This document shows positions 47,219 through 57,300 of a stretch of DNA of 64,000 nucleotides, piece by piece. Location of the stretch: NCBI GenBank assembly GCA_016717725.1, contig JADKFA010000002.1:186001-250000 (forward strand). Direction: 5' to 3'. The DNA comes from Bacteroidota bacterium. GTDB lineage: Bacteria; Bacteroidota; Bacteroidia; AKYH767-A; OLB10. How positions within the stretch are numbered: position 1 is the first letter of the stretch; every line of letters begins with the position of its first letter. The notes beneath the pieces were generated by a model. The model had not been told where the DNA came from, made no database searches, and worked only from the letters and a program-made list of their open reading frames with translations. The position numbers and the translations under genes were made by a program.

Positions 47219-48514
47219 CTAACGCTGAATCATCAACTTCCCAGTCGCTTTCACCACATTTTCTTCCATCATCCTGTATTGATACATCCCATTCGGAAAA
47301 TCAATCACTGAAAACTGCACTTGCTGAGATGAAATTAATTCGTTCATCACTACTTTTCCTTGTACATCCATCAAAAGGAAATGCAAATCCTTCTTTATTG
47401 GATCACTTAGTTGAAGTTGAATAAAATCGGAACTAGGATTAGGGAAAATACTCATTTTTATTTCTTGTACATCATCACCAAGCCCCGAACAAATAATAAA
47501 ACTAATATTTATAGTGTCACTTCCTGTACATCCTGCCTGATTGGTAACAATTACAGAATAGGAAATAGTTGAATTGGTAGAACTAGAAGCAATGATATTA
47601 GAAGTAGTTGCATTTGTGCTCCACAAATAACTTGTAATTCCTGCCGCCCCCGCATTGAGTGATAAAAATTGTGTGGTGCAAAGTGTGGTATCAAGAGGTA
47701 AATTCACAACAGGATTAGGAGAATTAAATGCTACAACAGTATCTATTCTTGATGGACATCCAACTGCAGTTCCATAAGGAGTACTGGAATAGATATAGGT
47801 TCCTTGTGTATTGATTCCATTGAAATAAGTTCCCCAATAACCATTGGTAAGTGTGCTTGGGCCTGTCCAGGTTCCAGTAGTAACTGGATTATTATTTAAG
47901 GATGAAAGTAAATTTAATGAATCGAGATTGGAACAAATAGAGGCAGCTTGAGATGAACTTACCGAAACGCATTTTTCAAATTTGAAATCATCACATGAAA
48001 GATCATTTCCTGGACCTCCATCTACATTTGTATACATCGAAAAAGTGATAGTGGGTGTAGTAGAAGTAACTGAATTACTAATATATTGTGTCCAAGTAGG
48101 ACTATAAGGAGCCAAAACATTAGCTGTAGAATCGAGTACTAATCCGTTCCCATCTCGAATCACCATTTTCATATTACTCTGCCCTCCAGTAAATGTTGTG
48201 GTAAGCCAAAGTGAAATGCGCACGGGCATATTTTCACAAACTGACAATGTACGTACATATACCAATGCTCCTGCACAAGTTCCTGTTCCACTCACACAAT
48301 TCACAAAATTCATATACATCGACTTTGCGCCACTATGTACAGAAAAGGTTTGGGGTACGTTTTGATAAGTAGTGCTCGGAATTAAATCGGGAATAATGGT
48401 TGAGTATTCAAACCCATCATTTATAATAGTTTGCCAGTTACATTGAGCATTTGCTTTTTGTGAATAAATACTAATCGCAAGGAAGATTAAGAGTGATGTG
48501 TAGACGTTTTTCAT
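47219..48514 (-). CDS. Secreted protein with T9SS type A sorting domain
   Basis: A signal peptide (LLIFLAISIYSQKANA, residues 7-22) starts a 431-residue secreted protein. Beta-sandwich text follows (CNWQTIINDGFEYSTIIPDL, MVIRDGNGLVLDSTANVLAPY), then a PKD/adhesion-like region (YSVIVTNQAGCTGSDTINISF). The C-terminus is the type IX sorting domain: MSIFPNPSSDFIQLQL, VQGKVVM, FPNGMYQYRM, KLMIQR. The cargo is exported through the Por system and its tail removed on anchoring. The ligand or role is unknown. It is the only clear T9SS cargo in the window. A -7 box TACTTTTG is at 48541-48534 on the minus strand. Confidence 0.85.
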   Translation of the reverse strand: MKNVYTSLLIFLAISIYSQKANAQCNWQTIINDGFEYSTIIPDLIPSTTYQNVPQTFSVHSGAKSMYMNFVNCVSGTGTCAGALVYVRTLSVCENMPVRISLWLTTTFTGGQSNMKMVIRDGNGLVLDSTANVLAPYSPTWTQYISNSVTSTTPTITFSMYTNVDGGPGNDLSCDDFKFEKCVSVSSSQAASICSNLDSLNLLSSLNNNPVTTGTWTGPSTLTNGYWGTYFNGINTQGTYIYSSTPYGTAVGCPSRIDTVVAFNSPNPVVNLPLDTTLCTTQFLSLNAGAAGITSYLWSTNATTSNIIASSSTNSTISYSVIVTNQAGCTGSDTINISFIICSGLGDDVQEIKMSIFPNPSSDFIQLQLSDPIKKDLHFLLMDVQGKVVMNELISSQQVQFSVIDFPNGMYQYRMMEENVVKATGKLMIQR

Positions 48515-48533
48515 CGAGTTTATTTTGAATTTT

Positions 48534-48541
48534 CAAAAGTA
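48534..48541 (-). promoter_or_regulatory. -7 box (TACTTTTG) of the T9SS cargo gene
   Basis: On the minus strand the sequence reads TACTTTTG, fitting TAnnTTTG, 19 bp before the ATG at 48514. No TTG at the standard distance. Confidence 0.45.
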
Positions 48542-48686
48542 GAGGGAATACTTCATAAATAAATATTCAATTGATTCCTAAATATAGGGATATCACTGAG
48601 TTGAAAGATGACAGTATAAATGTAAACAAACCATCCTTTTACTTATTTTTGACCGAAACTATGTCCAAAAACTTACTTAAATCCCC

Positions 48687-49725
48687 ATGTTGAAACGATT
48701 CAAATATATTCTGATATTCCTGTTTTTTCTGATGATGAACATTTCATTTAATTCATGCAAACAAAAAAACACTACTGATGAGTCAGGAGAAGTAGCACAA
48801 GATACAACACCCATCGGAAAAAGAATAGCTGATATTTCCATCAAAATCGGAAAAGATCCTAAAAACCCTCAACTATTTAATGACCGTGCAAAATTGCATT
48901 TGGAACGCAACGATGTTGCCAATGCCTTAATGGACATGGAAAGGGTGATTTCAATCGATACCACCAATCCGAGTTTCTTCCTCACGTTAGCCGATGTACA
49001 CTTAGCGGCTGGTAAACCTGGAAAATCGAAAGCAGCATTAGAGAAATGCATGAGCATCGATCCCCAAAATAAATTGGCTTATGAGAAATTAGCGGAATTG
49101 TATTTCATCGCGCAGCAATATAAAGAGGCAATCAAGAACCTCGACGAAGTATTAAAACTCGACATCACCAATCCTAAAGCGTATTTCATGAAAGGTATGT
49201 GTTATCGCGATATGGGCGATACCACAAAAGCCATTTCTAGTTTTCAAACGGCGATAGAGCAGAGAACCAATTTTGATGATGCGTATTTGCAGTTAGCGAT
49301 GATCTTCCATAACCGAAATAATAAGTTAGCACTTCAGTATTATGATGGAGCGATAAGAGCCAATCCCAAAAATACAGATGCACTATTATGGTCGTGGATT
49401 GTTTTATCAGGAGAACGAAAGAAACTATGATTTGGCAGTACAAGATTATACCAACGCGGTTCAGCTCAATCCAAAAGCAGCGAAAGCGCATTATGCATTG
49501 GGATATATCCATTATCAATACTTGAAGGTATATAGTCAAGCCATTGTGCATTTCAACGATGCCATCAATGCAGATCCAAATTGGCCAGAAGCTTACTTTA
49601 ACCGCGGACTCACGTTTGAAACGATGGGAAATGTTGCAGCAGCACAAGCCGATTATGAAAAAGCGCTTAAACTAAATCCCAATTATAAAAACGCTGAAGT
49701 TGCTTTAGCGAGAGTGAGACTTTAG
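48687..49725 (+). CDS. TPR lipoprotein (frame-broken)
   Basis: A lipoprotein signal (FKYILIFLFFLMMNISFNSCKQK) leads into at least seven TPR units: PQLFNDRAKLHLERNDVANAL, PSFFLTLADVHLAAGKPGKS, KLAYEKLAELYFIAQQYKEAI, PKAYFMKGMCYRDMGDTTKAI, and after a one-base shift near 49384, YYGRGLFYQENERNYDLAV, AKAHYALGYIHYQYLKVYSQA and PEAYFNRGLTFETMGNVAAA. Deleting one base gives 346 codons to the stop at 49725. It is probably an outer-membrane or periplasmic scaffold; no enzymatic domain. A TATTTTTG -7 box lies at 48644-48651. Confidence 0.82.
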
Positions 49726-49986
49726 ATTTTAGATATTGGATGTTGGATTGATATAATCTAAATTCGAATATTTTTTCCGCTGCGACCGCTGCTTTCCCGA
49801 TGTGTCGGGACGTTGCTCTCGTTGCGTTTAAAGCTTCAACATTTGAATAGTTACAATTTTAAAACCTCTCAATAAATAAAATTCGCATCGCGAAGTCTTG
49901 AAAAGAGATGATTAATAATGAAGTTAAAATTAATTGATCCTTTTCTTTATATTGATTCTATAGAAATATTTATTCATTATCTCCTG
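49726..49986. repeat. Intergenic region with GCGACCGCTGC / TCCCGATGTGTCGGGA repeat text
   Basis: Holds CGCTGCGACCGCTGC, a variant hairpin TCCCGA-TGTG-TCGGGA at 49795-49810, and TTGCTCTCGTTGCG text. Similar wording occurs at 25566-25600 and 62711-62750. No gene is seen. Confidence 0.5.
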
Positions 49987-51537
49987 TTAATGCACCGCAG
50001 TTATATTAACTTTCTCAATCCCCTTCAAATGAAGTTCAATATGCTTGTTATGCGCTTTGTTGTGATATTCACTTACGATTTCTAAAATGTCGTAGTCGAT
50101 AAAGTTGCTTTCGCTTCCATCAATGATGAGTACACTATATTCTGGAATTTCGTCTAGTGCCTTACGTAACTTTACTTTATTAAGAAAGGTAACATTGCTG
50201 TTGAGTTTGATAATGTAAGTTTCAATATCATGCTGGGTTGACTTGGTGATTTTATATTCAGCTTTGAAATTGTTTTGTATGATAAAGTAAATGGAAACTA
50301 AAAGTCCAATGCTCACACCAATTAGTAAGTCAGTTAAAAGAATGACAAGTATTGTAATTAGAAATGGTATGAATTGTTTCCAACCTAAACTCCACAGGTT
50401 ACGAAATAATTTGGGTTTCGTAAGATTGTAGCCCGTAACCAAAAGTATAGCGGCAAGAGAAGCATAAGGGATTTTGTTCAATAAAGAAGGAAAAAGTAAA
50501 ACAGCAATTAAAAGGAAAAGGCCATGCGTGAAGGCAGAAAATTTTGTACGACCTCCTGCATCCACATTGGCCGCACCGCGTACTACTACTGCTGTTATCG
50601 GAATCGCTCCGAGTAAACCGCATGTCATGTTTCCAATTCCCTGTGCAATAAGCTCACGATTAACAGGTGTAATGCGATTGCGTTTGTCTAATTTGTCAAC
50701 GGCTTCAATGCAAAGTAGTGTTTCTAATGTGGCTAGAAGTCCAATGATAATTCCATCTTTCCAAATTTCTGTTGTTGAGAATAGCCTTGAGAAATCTGGG
50801 AAAGTGATACTTGCAAAAATGTTTGAAGGAATATTTACGAGTTGAGTAGGTTTGAGCGAAAACTCGGAAGTTGAGTTGGTGAAGACAATGTTTGTGATGA
50901 TTCCTACTATTACAACTAAAAGTGGAGCTGGAATTACTTTTAATTTTTTTGCAAATGGTTGTTGAAGTAAAACAAGTATGATTAGAGAAATGAATGTAAT
51001 TAAAATGGCTCCTCTGGTGATGTGATGGTTGAAGTTGTCGATTGTGCCAAGAAAGTTGTCAGGACTAAATAATTGTGGAAAGCCACTGGTCCAAAAGTCG
51101 GGTTGGTCGTAGCCAATTGCTAACGGAATTTGTTTTGATATGAGGATGATTCCGATGGCTGCTAACATTCCTTTGATCACAGAGGATGGAAAATAGTTTG
51201 CAATGGTTCCAAGTTTTAAAATTCCAAGTAGAAGTTGAAAAAGACCCGCGATCATTACGGCGAGTAAAAATATTTTGTAATCGCCCAGTGAAATGATAGA
51301 AGCGGCAACTAAGGTTGTTAAACCTGCAGCTGGACCTGAAACTGCTAGTGGAGATCCACTAATGAGTGCTACTACCAATCCGCCTATGATACCAGATAAA
51401 AGTCCAGCATATAGTGGTGCACCCGAAGCTAAAGCAATACCCAAACAAAGTGGGAGAGCCACTAAGAATACAGAAAGTCCCGCCGGCAAGTCATGCTGGA
51501 GCCAAATGATTCGATAGTACTTAATGGTTCTTTTCAT
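49987..51537 (-). CDS. SulP-family anion transporter
   Basis: From ATG 51537 (the TTG at 51552 is rejected as less likely) the protein has 516 residues. It begins RTIKYYRIIWLQHDLPAGLSVFLVALPLCLGIALASGAPLYAG, has about 10-12 membrane helices and the SulP motif LAVSGPAAGLTTLVAASI. The C-terminal part, from about residue 435 (HDIETYIIKLNSNVTFLNKVKL...SVLIIDGSE), is a STAS-like domain. SulP carriers move sulfate, bicarbonate or similar anions. The SLC26-like N-terminal motif and lack of a sulfate operon make bicarbonate or sulfate equally possible. Confidence 0.9.
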   Translation of the reverse strand: MKRTIKYYRIIWLQHDLPAGLSVFLVALPLCLGIALASGAPLYAGLLSGIIGGLVVALISGSPLAVSGPAAGLTTLVAASIISLGDYKIFLLAVMIAGLFQLLLGILKLGTIANYFPSSVIKGMLAAIGIILISKQIPLAIGYDQPDFWTSGFPQLFSPDNFLGTIDNFNHHITRGAILITFISLIILVLLQQPFAKKLKVIPAPLLVVIVGIITNIVFTNSTSEFSLKPTQLVNIPSNIFASITFPDFSRLFSTTEIWKDGIIIGLLATLETLLCIEAVDKLDKRNRITPVNRELIAQGIGNMTCGLLGAIPITAVVVRGAANVDAGGRTKFSAFTHGLFLLIAVLLFPSLLNKIPYASLAAILLVTGYNLTKPKLFRNLWSLGWKQFIPFLITILVILLTDLLIGVSIGLLVSIYFIIQNNFKAEYKITKSTQHDIETYIIKLNSNVTFLNKVKLRKALDEIPEYSVLIIDGSESNFIDYDILEIVSEYHNKAHNKHIELHLKGIEKVNITAVH

Positions 51538-51612
51538 CTTTGGCCTTGTCAAAGGGTTTGTTTTATTTATAGACTTTACGATTTCAATCCCCTTTCAACT
51601 ACAAATATCGTT

Positions 51613-52027
51613 TTAATTTGATATCTTGATTTTAATAAGTTTTAGTATATCTTCAATAGTTGATGAATCCTTTACTTCAATTCTTATTCCGCGCCCTTCA
51701 GCATATTGTTTTGCTGCTAATAACTCATTTTTTATAAATTCAGCAATATCACTTTCTATTATTTGATCCATAGCTTTTGCCCCAAAAACTAAGGCTACTC
51801 TAAAAAAATGATCGCGAGGAAGTAGATAAATGATAACTCTTTTGTTGTCTTTAATTTGATAGCTCCATCCATACTTATCTCCTGAATAATTCCAAGCAGC
51901 TGTTGCCTGTGGGTAATTCTGGTTGGTAAAAGCTTCAAGTTTTTCCAGAGGTCAATCGTATTCCCTAAACCTAATTTGAGATCGCCTAACGTAGGAATAC
52001 TATTTTTTCAGTAAAGATGCTTTTCAT
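51613..52027 (-). CDS. DUF3788 domain protein (frame-broken)
   Basis: Not visible as one open frame. Reading from ATG 52027 gives MKSIFTEK, then after a missing A the text PTLGDLKLGLGNTIDLW. After a second missing A it continues KLEAFTNQNYPQAT, WNYSGDKYGWSYQIKDNKR, IIYLLPRDHFFRVALVFG, then YAEGRGIRIEVKD and a stop at 51613. This matches DUF3788 as I know it. Adding both A residues (runs near 52007 and 51944) gives 417 bp, 139 codons. Its function is unknown; family members are small cytosolic proteins near stress or antibiotic genes. The next gene upstream is DUF2200. Confidence 0.68.
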
Positions 52028-52112
52028 ATTGATTTTACTAAACCTGGAGTCCTGGTTTCGAATGGTTATTTCTGCAACTGTTAATCATATCGTCTTTTTT
52101 CGATGTGCATTG

Positions 52113-52479
52113 TTATGCCACTCTTAAAATCTTTTCCATCTTTCGACCTTTGGCCAGTTCATCCACCAATTTATCTAGGTATCTTGTTTGTTTTGTTAAC
52201 GGATTTTCAATTTCTTCAATTCGATACCCACAAATTACTCCTTGAATGAGATGTGCATTGGGATTTAATTTTGCTCGCTTAAAAAAAGGTATCAAAAGTT
52301 ATTTTTTCTTCAATAAATTCTTGAAGCTGTTTTTCATCAAATCCAGTGAGCCACTCTATGACTTGATTCAATTCAGCTTTTGTTCTTCCTTTGCTCTCCA
52401 CCTTTGTAATATAATGAGGATATACGGAAGCAAATGTCAATTTAGCTATTCGCTCATCGTGCTCAGGAGTGGTTTTCAT
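52113..52479 (-). CDS. DUF2200 domain protein (frame-broken)
   Basis: The N-terminal text MKTTPEHDERIAKLTFASVY (from ATG 52479), YITKVESKGRTKAELNQVIEWLTGFDEKQLQ and the C-terminal text LNPNAHLIQGVICGYRIEEIENPLT, RYLDKLVDELAKGRKMEKILRV are the two halves of a DUF2200 protein. An extra T in the T-run near 52287 splits them; removing it gives 122 codons. It is a small cytosolic protein of unknown function with many close relatives. The upstream in-frame ATG at 52509 is a less likely start. Confidence 0.82.
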
Positions 52480-52713
52480 TGAAGCTGATTTTAAAGTAAA
52501 GATGTGCAAGACAAGATGCCGTGGTTGCCTCTGATCACAATCGATTTCAAAGCAAATATAAATAATTTAGCCGTCGAACCAGTATCTTTAGGAGAATTCG
52601 AATGAATAGGGTAGAGCGCCTGCCACAATTAAAGCAATCACTTCAAATAAGCATTCGAGTATGCTGATTTTATTTGTGGATTCGATATATCATCACTTTT
52701 TAACTTTTTCTAA

Positions 52714-53193
52714 TTAATCATCATGATCATTTTCAATGGGAATAATATTGGCATCACTCCGAATTTCTGAGTGTCTGATTTCACCCCCGCTTACCCCCAC
52801 ATTATAGGTTAATACACTATCGGTCAAAGCGAGTAAGAGTATAAGTATTTGTAAATATCGAATATGCTTTGACTCTATTAGTTCAGCTATGAATCCAATG
52901 ATGGATATTGCTCCTAGAATGAGCGTGAGTGTAAAGAATGTTTCGGCAAACTCTTCATGGTTGTGTAAAAGCGTTTCGCTAATACCTAAAGTGTTTTCTA
53001 CAATTTCTTCAGCGCCTTCACCCGTATAGAATGCGAGGATAGATGTGATCGCGGCAAAGATGTAAATACCGAGACCCGTTAGTTTAACTTCTGATTTCTT
53101 GATCAATAGTCCGGTAACGAATACTAGTGTTCCTATGATGAGTCCAACAATAGGAAGGTGATTTACGATTAAGTGATAATGTGCGTTGTTCAT
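52714..53193 (-). CDS. Small membrane protein in the metal efflux operon
   Basis: The 159-residue protein has four membrane helices (YHLIVNHLPIVGLIIGTLVFV near 6-26, LTGLGIYIFAAITSILAFYTG, LTLILGAISIIGFIAEL, LQILILLLALTDSVL). It has a His/Glu-rich loop (ISETLLHNHEEFAE) and a His-Asp tail (DHDD). It starts 2 bp after the adaptor gene's stop, so it is the third gene of the efflux operon. Acidic and His residues on the loops could bind metal, but this is inference. The HYHLIVNHLPIVG start resembles DUF2231-like membrane proteins. Confidence 0.7.
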   Translation of the reverse strand: MNNAHYHLIVNHLPIVGLIIGTLVFVTGLLIKKSEVKLTGLGIYIFAAITSILAFYTGEGAEEIVENTLGISETLLHNHEEFAETFFTLTLILGAISIIGFIAELIESKHIRYLQILILLLALTDSVLTYNVGVSGGEIRHSEIRSDANIIPIENDHDD

Positions 53194-53195
53194 AA

Positions 53196-54347
53196 TTATT
53201 CTTTTATTAAGTTAAATGCTCCCTTGGTTAAGAATTGTGTTTGATCGTTAAAGCTGTTCTGATTTAAGATTTCTACAAATCCATGGTTTGTTTCTCCTGT
53301 TTTAATTTCTCGTTTTATAAACGAGTATCCATTTTTTGTTGAATCTTGAAGTACAAGTACATAGAATTTACCTTCCACTTCTACAATGGCGTCTTCAGGT
53401 AATGAAGCCTTTGAAATAGCAGTGGAATTGATATCCGCTTCAACATACATGCCCGGACTGAACTTAGATGCCTCTTTTTCAGAGGAGGGATGTGCATGTA
53501 TAAGAATTTTTCGGCTTGTTGGATCTACCGTTTTGTTTACCAGATGAACGGTGGCTTCGTACTCGTTTCCTTGGTCTTCTTGTATTCTAAATTGAATGGG
53601 TTGACCAACTCTAACTTTGGTAATGTCTTTTTCGAAAATGTTTAATTCAAGGTGTAGATGATCGGTGTTTACAATCGTAATGGCCGATTGTGATGAGTTT
53701 AGAAAGGCTCCTTGTGAAATATCAACCTGAGTGACGAATCCATTGATTGGCGAAGTGACATTCACAGTTGTTCGGATGTTTTTTATCGTAAGTAGATTGG
53801 GTGGTATATTCATTAGAGTTAACTTCTTCCCTAAGGATTCTAGTGTTACTTTAGCCACTGTATAGTCAGATTCTGCTTTCAAAAAGTTTTTTTGCGATGA
53901 TACATTGTCTTGTACCAGATTCTTTTGCCTTTCGTAGTCTGATTTTAAATAGGCGAGTTGTCCTTGAATCTCGAGATAGTTTTGTTGTATCTGTACAAAG
54001 TCAGGATTTTCAAGGGTGAACAGAATTTGTCCTTTCTTTACTCTTTCACCAGGAAGGAGTTTTATCTCTTTAACAGTACCATCAAAATAGGAACTTACAG
54101 AGGCTCTATTTTCAGGCGGTACATCAAACATTCCCGTGGCTTTTATGATTTCATTAAAAGATTTTTTTTGTAATCCTCCAATACTCATTTCGGAAGATTG
54201 GAATTGTTTTTCGCTTAACTCAAATTTACCTTCTAAAGTTTTTTGAGATTCTGTTTTTTCCGCTGCTTTTGATTCTGTTTTTGATGAACAGGATGCAGAA
54301 GCGAGCAGAATGGAAAATAGTATATAGCTTGCAGCATATTTTTTCAT
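53196..54347 (-). CDS. czcB: RND efflux periplasmic adaptor (CzcB-like) lipoprotein
   Basis: From ATG 54347 the protein is a lipoprotein (YILFSILLASASCSSK) followed by the adaptor fold: GMFDVPPENRASVSSYFDGTVKEI, LPGERVKKGQILFTLENPDF (lipoyl half), a helical hairpin (DYERQKNLVQDNVSSQKNFLKAESDY), VNVTSPINGFVTQVDISQGAF (second lipoyl half), and a barrel with FRIQEDQGNEYEATV and DPTSRKILIHAHPSS. It links the inner-membrane pump to the outer-membrane part. It begins a few bases after the pump stop, so translation is likely coupled. The gene symbol names the nearest family. Confidence 0.88.
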   Translation of the reverse strand: MKKYAASYILFSILLASASCSSKTESKAAEKTESQKTLEGKFELSEKQFQSSEMSIGGLQKKSFNEIIKATGMFDVPPENRASVSSYFDGTVKEIKLLPGERVKKGQILFTLENPDFVQIQQNYLEIQGQLAYLKSDYERQKNLVQDNVSSQKNFLKAESDYTVAKVTLESLGKKLTLMNIPPNLLTIKNIRTTVNVTSPINGFVTQVDISQGAFLNSSQSAITIVNTDHLHLELNIFEKDITKVRVGQPIQFRIQEDQGNEYEATVHLVNKTVDPTSRKILIHAHPSSEKEASKFSPGMYVEADINSTAISKASLPEDAIVEVEGKFYVLVLQDSTKNGYSFIKREIKTGETNHGFVEILNQNSFNDQTQFLTKGAFNLIKE

Positions 54348-54367
54348 GGTTGTATGGTTTTTCATTT

Positions 54368-57300
54368 TTAATTCAAGATATAGTTTGCTTCCAAAACCGT
54401 AACATTGTATTGGAGAAGGGAGTGGAGATAATTGGATTGAATGTTTTTTGCATTTTCCAATAATTGAGTGTACTGGAAAAAATTTATTTCTCCATTTTGA
54501 TACGATTTATTGGCATGGAAGATGGTTTCTGTAGCTAGTTTGCTTCCTTTCGTTTGATAATAGTATATTCCTTCTTCAAATTTCCGTATGTCAGATCGCA
54601 ATGCATTATATTTTGTGAGAAGTTGAATTTTTAAATTTTCACTTTCTGTCTCAATGATTATTTTTTCGGTTTTTGCAGCTTTTATTTTCGACCGTTGACT
54701 TCCAAACCAAAGTGGAATACCAATTCCTACTTGAAATCCAGAATAAGATTGTGTTCCTGCACCCTGATTTGTACCTTGAAATACGGAGGCATTAATGTCG
54801 GGCAGTAATTTTTGTTTTTCTAATGAGGCTGTATGATTCGAAAGTTTTTTAGCATTTTCTAAATAGAGGAGTGCAGGATGTGATGAGCTGTCATAAGCAA
54901 GCAATGTTATTTTTTCGAAATGTTCTTCACTTACTGTAAAGCTGCTGTCAGACTGAAGCCAATGATTTAACAAAATGTAATTCCGGTATATGTTTTCGCG
55001 TACTTGATTGAGCTGAATTGAAATTTCTTTTTTCTTAGTTTCTGCAGTTAATTTTTCAATGTAATTGGATTCTCCTTGTTCAAATCTGCGGTTTGCTGCA
55101 TGTTCAAAGGAAGCATATAGGCTATCGAGATATTCATAATTAGTTTGCATCTGTTGCCAATACACAATTTCATTGTAAACTTTATGAACTTCTTTGGTGA
55201 CCATTCGTTTATCGATCGAAAGTTGATCTTTGGTCAGTTGAGATTTTTGTTTCATTACTTTTCGTTGTGCACCATATACCGTTGGAAATTGTATGGTTTG
55301 ACTGACACCCCACACATCCAGTGGTAGGTTATTGGGCGCTATATTGCTTTGGTCTTTGTTGTAGTAGATTTCAGTTTTGTTGATGTCAATGGCACTGTTA
55401 ATGAGTTGCTCGCTTTGAATAATTCGCTGCGATGAAACTTTTAATCCTAGGTTGTTTCGTAATGCAATTTCAACCGCTTGCTCTACCGTAATTTTATGAT
55501 CTTGGCTCTGTCCATAAATGGGTAAAGCAAGTAATAGGATAGTTGCAATGACTACTGCTGGTTTTTTAGATTTTTTTATTTGCCTTTTTCTATTAAAAAT
55601 GGCATAGAGCACTGGAAGGACTATAAGTGTAAGTGCTGTTGCGGAAATGAGTCCGCCTACAACCACCGTTGCGAGAGGTCGCTGAACTTCCGCTCCCGCT
55701 GAACTGGAGATGGCCATGGGTAAGAATCCTAAGGCCGCTGCTGAGGCGGTGAGCAAAACTGGGCGCAACCTGTTCTTGGTGCCCAAAAGGATTCGTTGAT
55801 TGATGTCCGTGATACCATGCGCTTTTAATTCTTTGAACTCTTCAATCAACACGATTCCGTTTAATACAGCAATTCCAAAGAGTGCAATGAATCCAACTCC
55901 AGCAGAAATGCTGAAGGGAAGATCACGCATGTAAAGAAAGATAACGCCACCTACCGCCGACATCGGAATGGCACTGTAGATAATTAACGCTTCTTTGATG
56001 GAGTCAAACGCAAAGTAGAGTAGAACAAAAATGAGTAACAATGCAATGGGAACAGCAATCATTAGTCGCTCTTTTGCGGTTCTTAAGTTTTCAAATTGAC
56101 CACCATATTCGATAGTGTATCCTGTTGGTAATTTAATTTTTTGATCAATGATTTGTTTAACATCTTTTACGACCGATTCTAAATCTCTGTTTCTTACATT
56201 CACGCCCACAACAATTCTTCTTTTGGTGTTGTCTCTGGAAATTTTCGCAGGACCTTTGGTATAGGAGATGGTTGCAAATTCGCTCAGCGGCACTTGATTT
56301 CCATTGGGAAGTTGGATGGATGCCGTTTCTATATCTTGAATGTCCTGATGATGGGCCGTGTCAAATCGAACAACAAGGTCAAACTGTTTTTCACCTTCAA
56401 ACACAGTTCCTGCGGTTTTTCCTGCAAATCCCATGGTGATAATGTTGTTTAATTCTTCAACATTCAATCCGTATTTTGCGATTTTTTGTCGGTCGTATTG
56501 AATCGACATCTGCGGTAGACCTGCTACTTTTTCTACAATAATATCCGCGGCTCCTTGAACTCCTTTTATTTCTTTTTCAACTTCTACTGCTTTTTTATAG
56601 AGCACATCTAAGTTTTCACCAAAAATTTTAATGGCTAAGTCAGCACGAACTCCAGTGATCAGTTCATTGAAACGCATCTCGATGGGCTGTGTAAATTCAA
56701 ATTCTACTCCTGGAATTTCAGTCAATGCTTCTTTGAACTTGTCGGCCAATTCATCTTTAGTTTTAGCAGATGTCCATTCTTCTTTTGGGCGGAGTTTGAT
56801 AATAACATCACTTTCTTCCATCGACATGGGATCGGTGGGTACTTCTGCAGCTCCAATTCGACTGACTACTTGTTCTACCTCTGGAAATCTTTTCAGAATG
56901 GATTCAATTCTTGTGGTCGCGATTACTGTTTGACTTAAGGAAGTTCCAGTTTTTAAAACGGGTTGTATCACAAAATCACCTTCATCTAATGTCGGTACAA
57001 ATTCTCCGCCCATCCGTGTAAAGAGAAATCCCACTGCGAGTAACAACACTAAGGCCATGCTTAATACAAGTTTCTTTTTATGGAGAGCCCAGGTAATGGT
57101 TGGAATGTATTTGTTTTCTAAAAATGTGATGAAGCGATTAGAAATATTTTTTTTGGAGGTATCGGATGGCTTTATAAATAGAGAAGCCATTACGGGCACA
57201 TAGGTAAAGCACAAAATCATAGCGCCGATCAATGCAAAGCAAAATACTAAGGCCATCGGTCTAAACATTTTTCCTTCTACGCCCACTAATGAGAGTATCG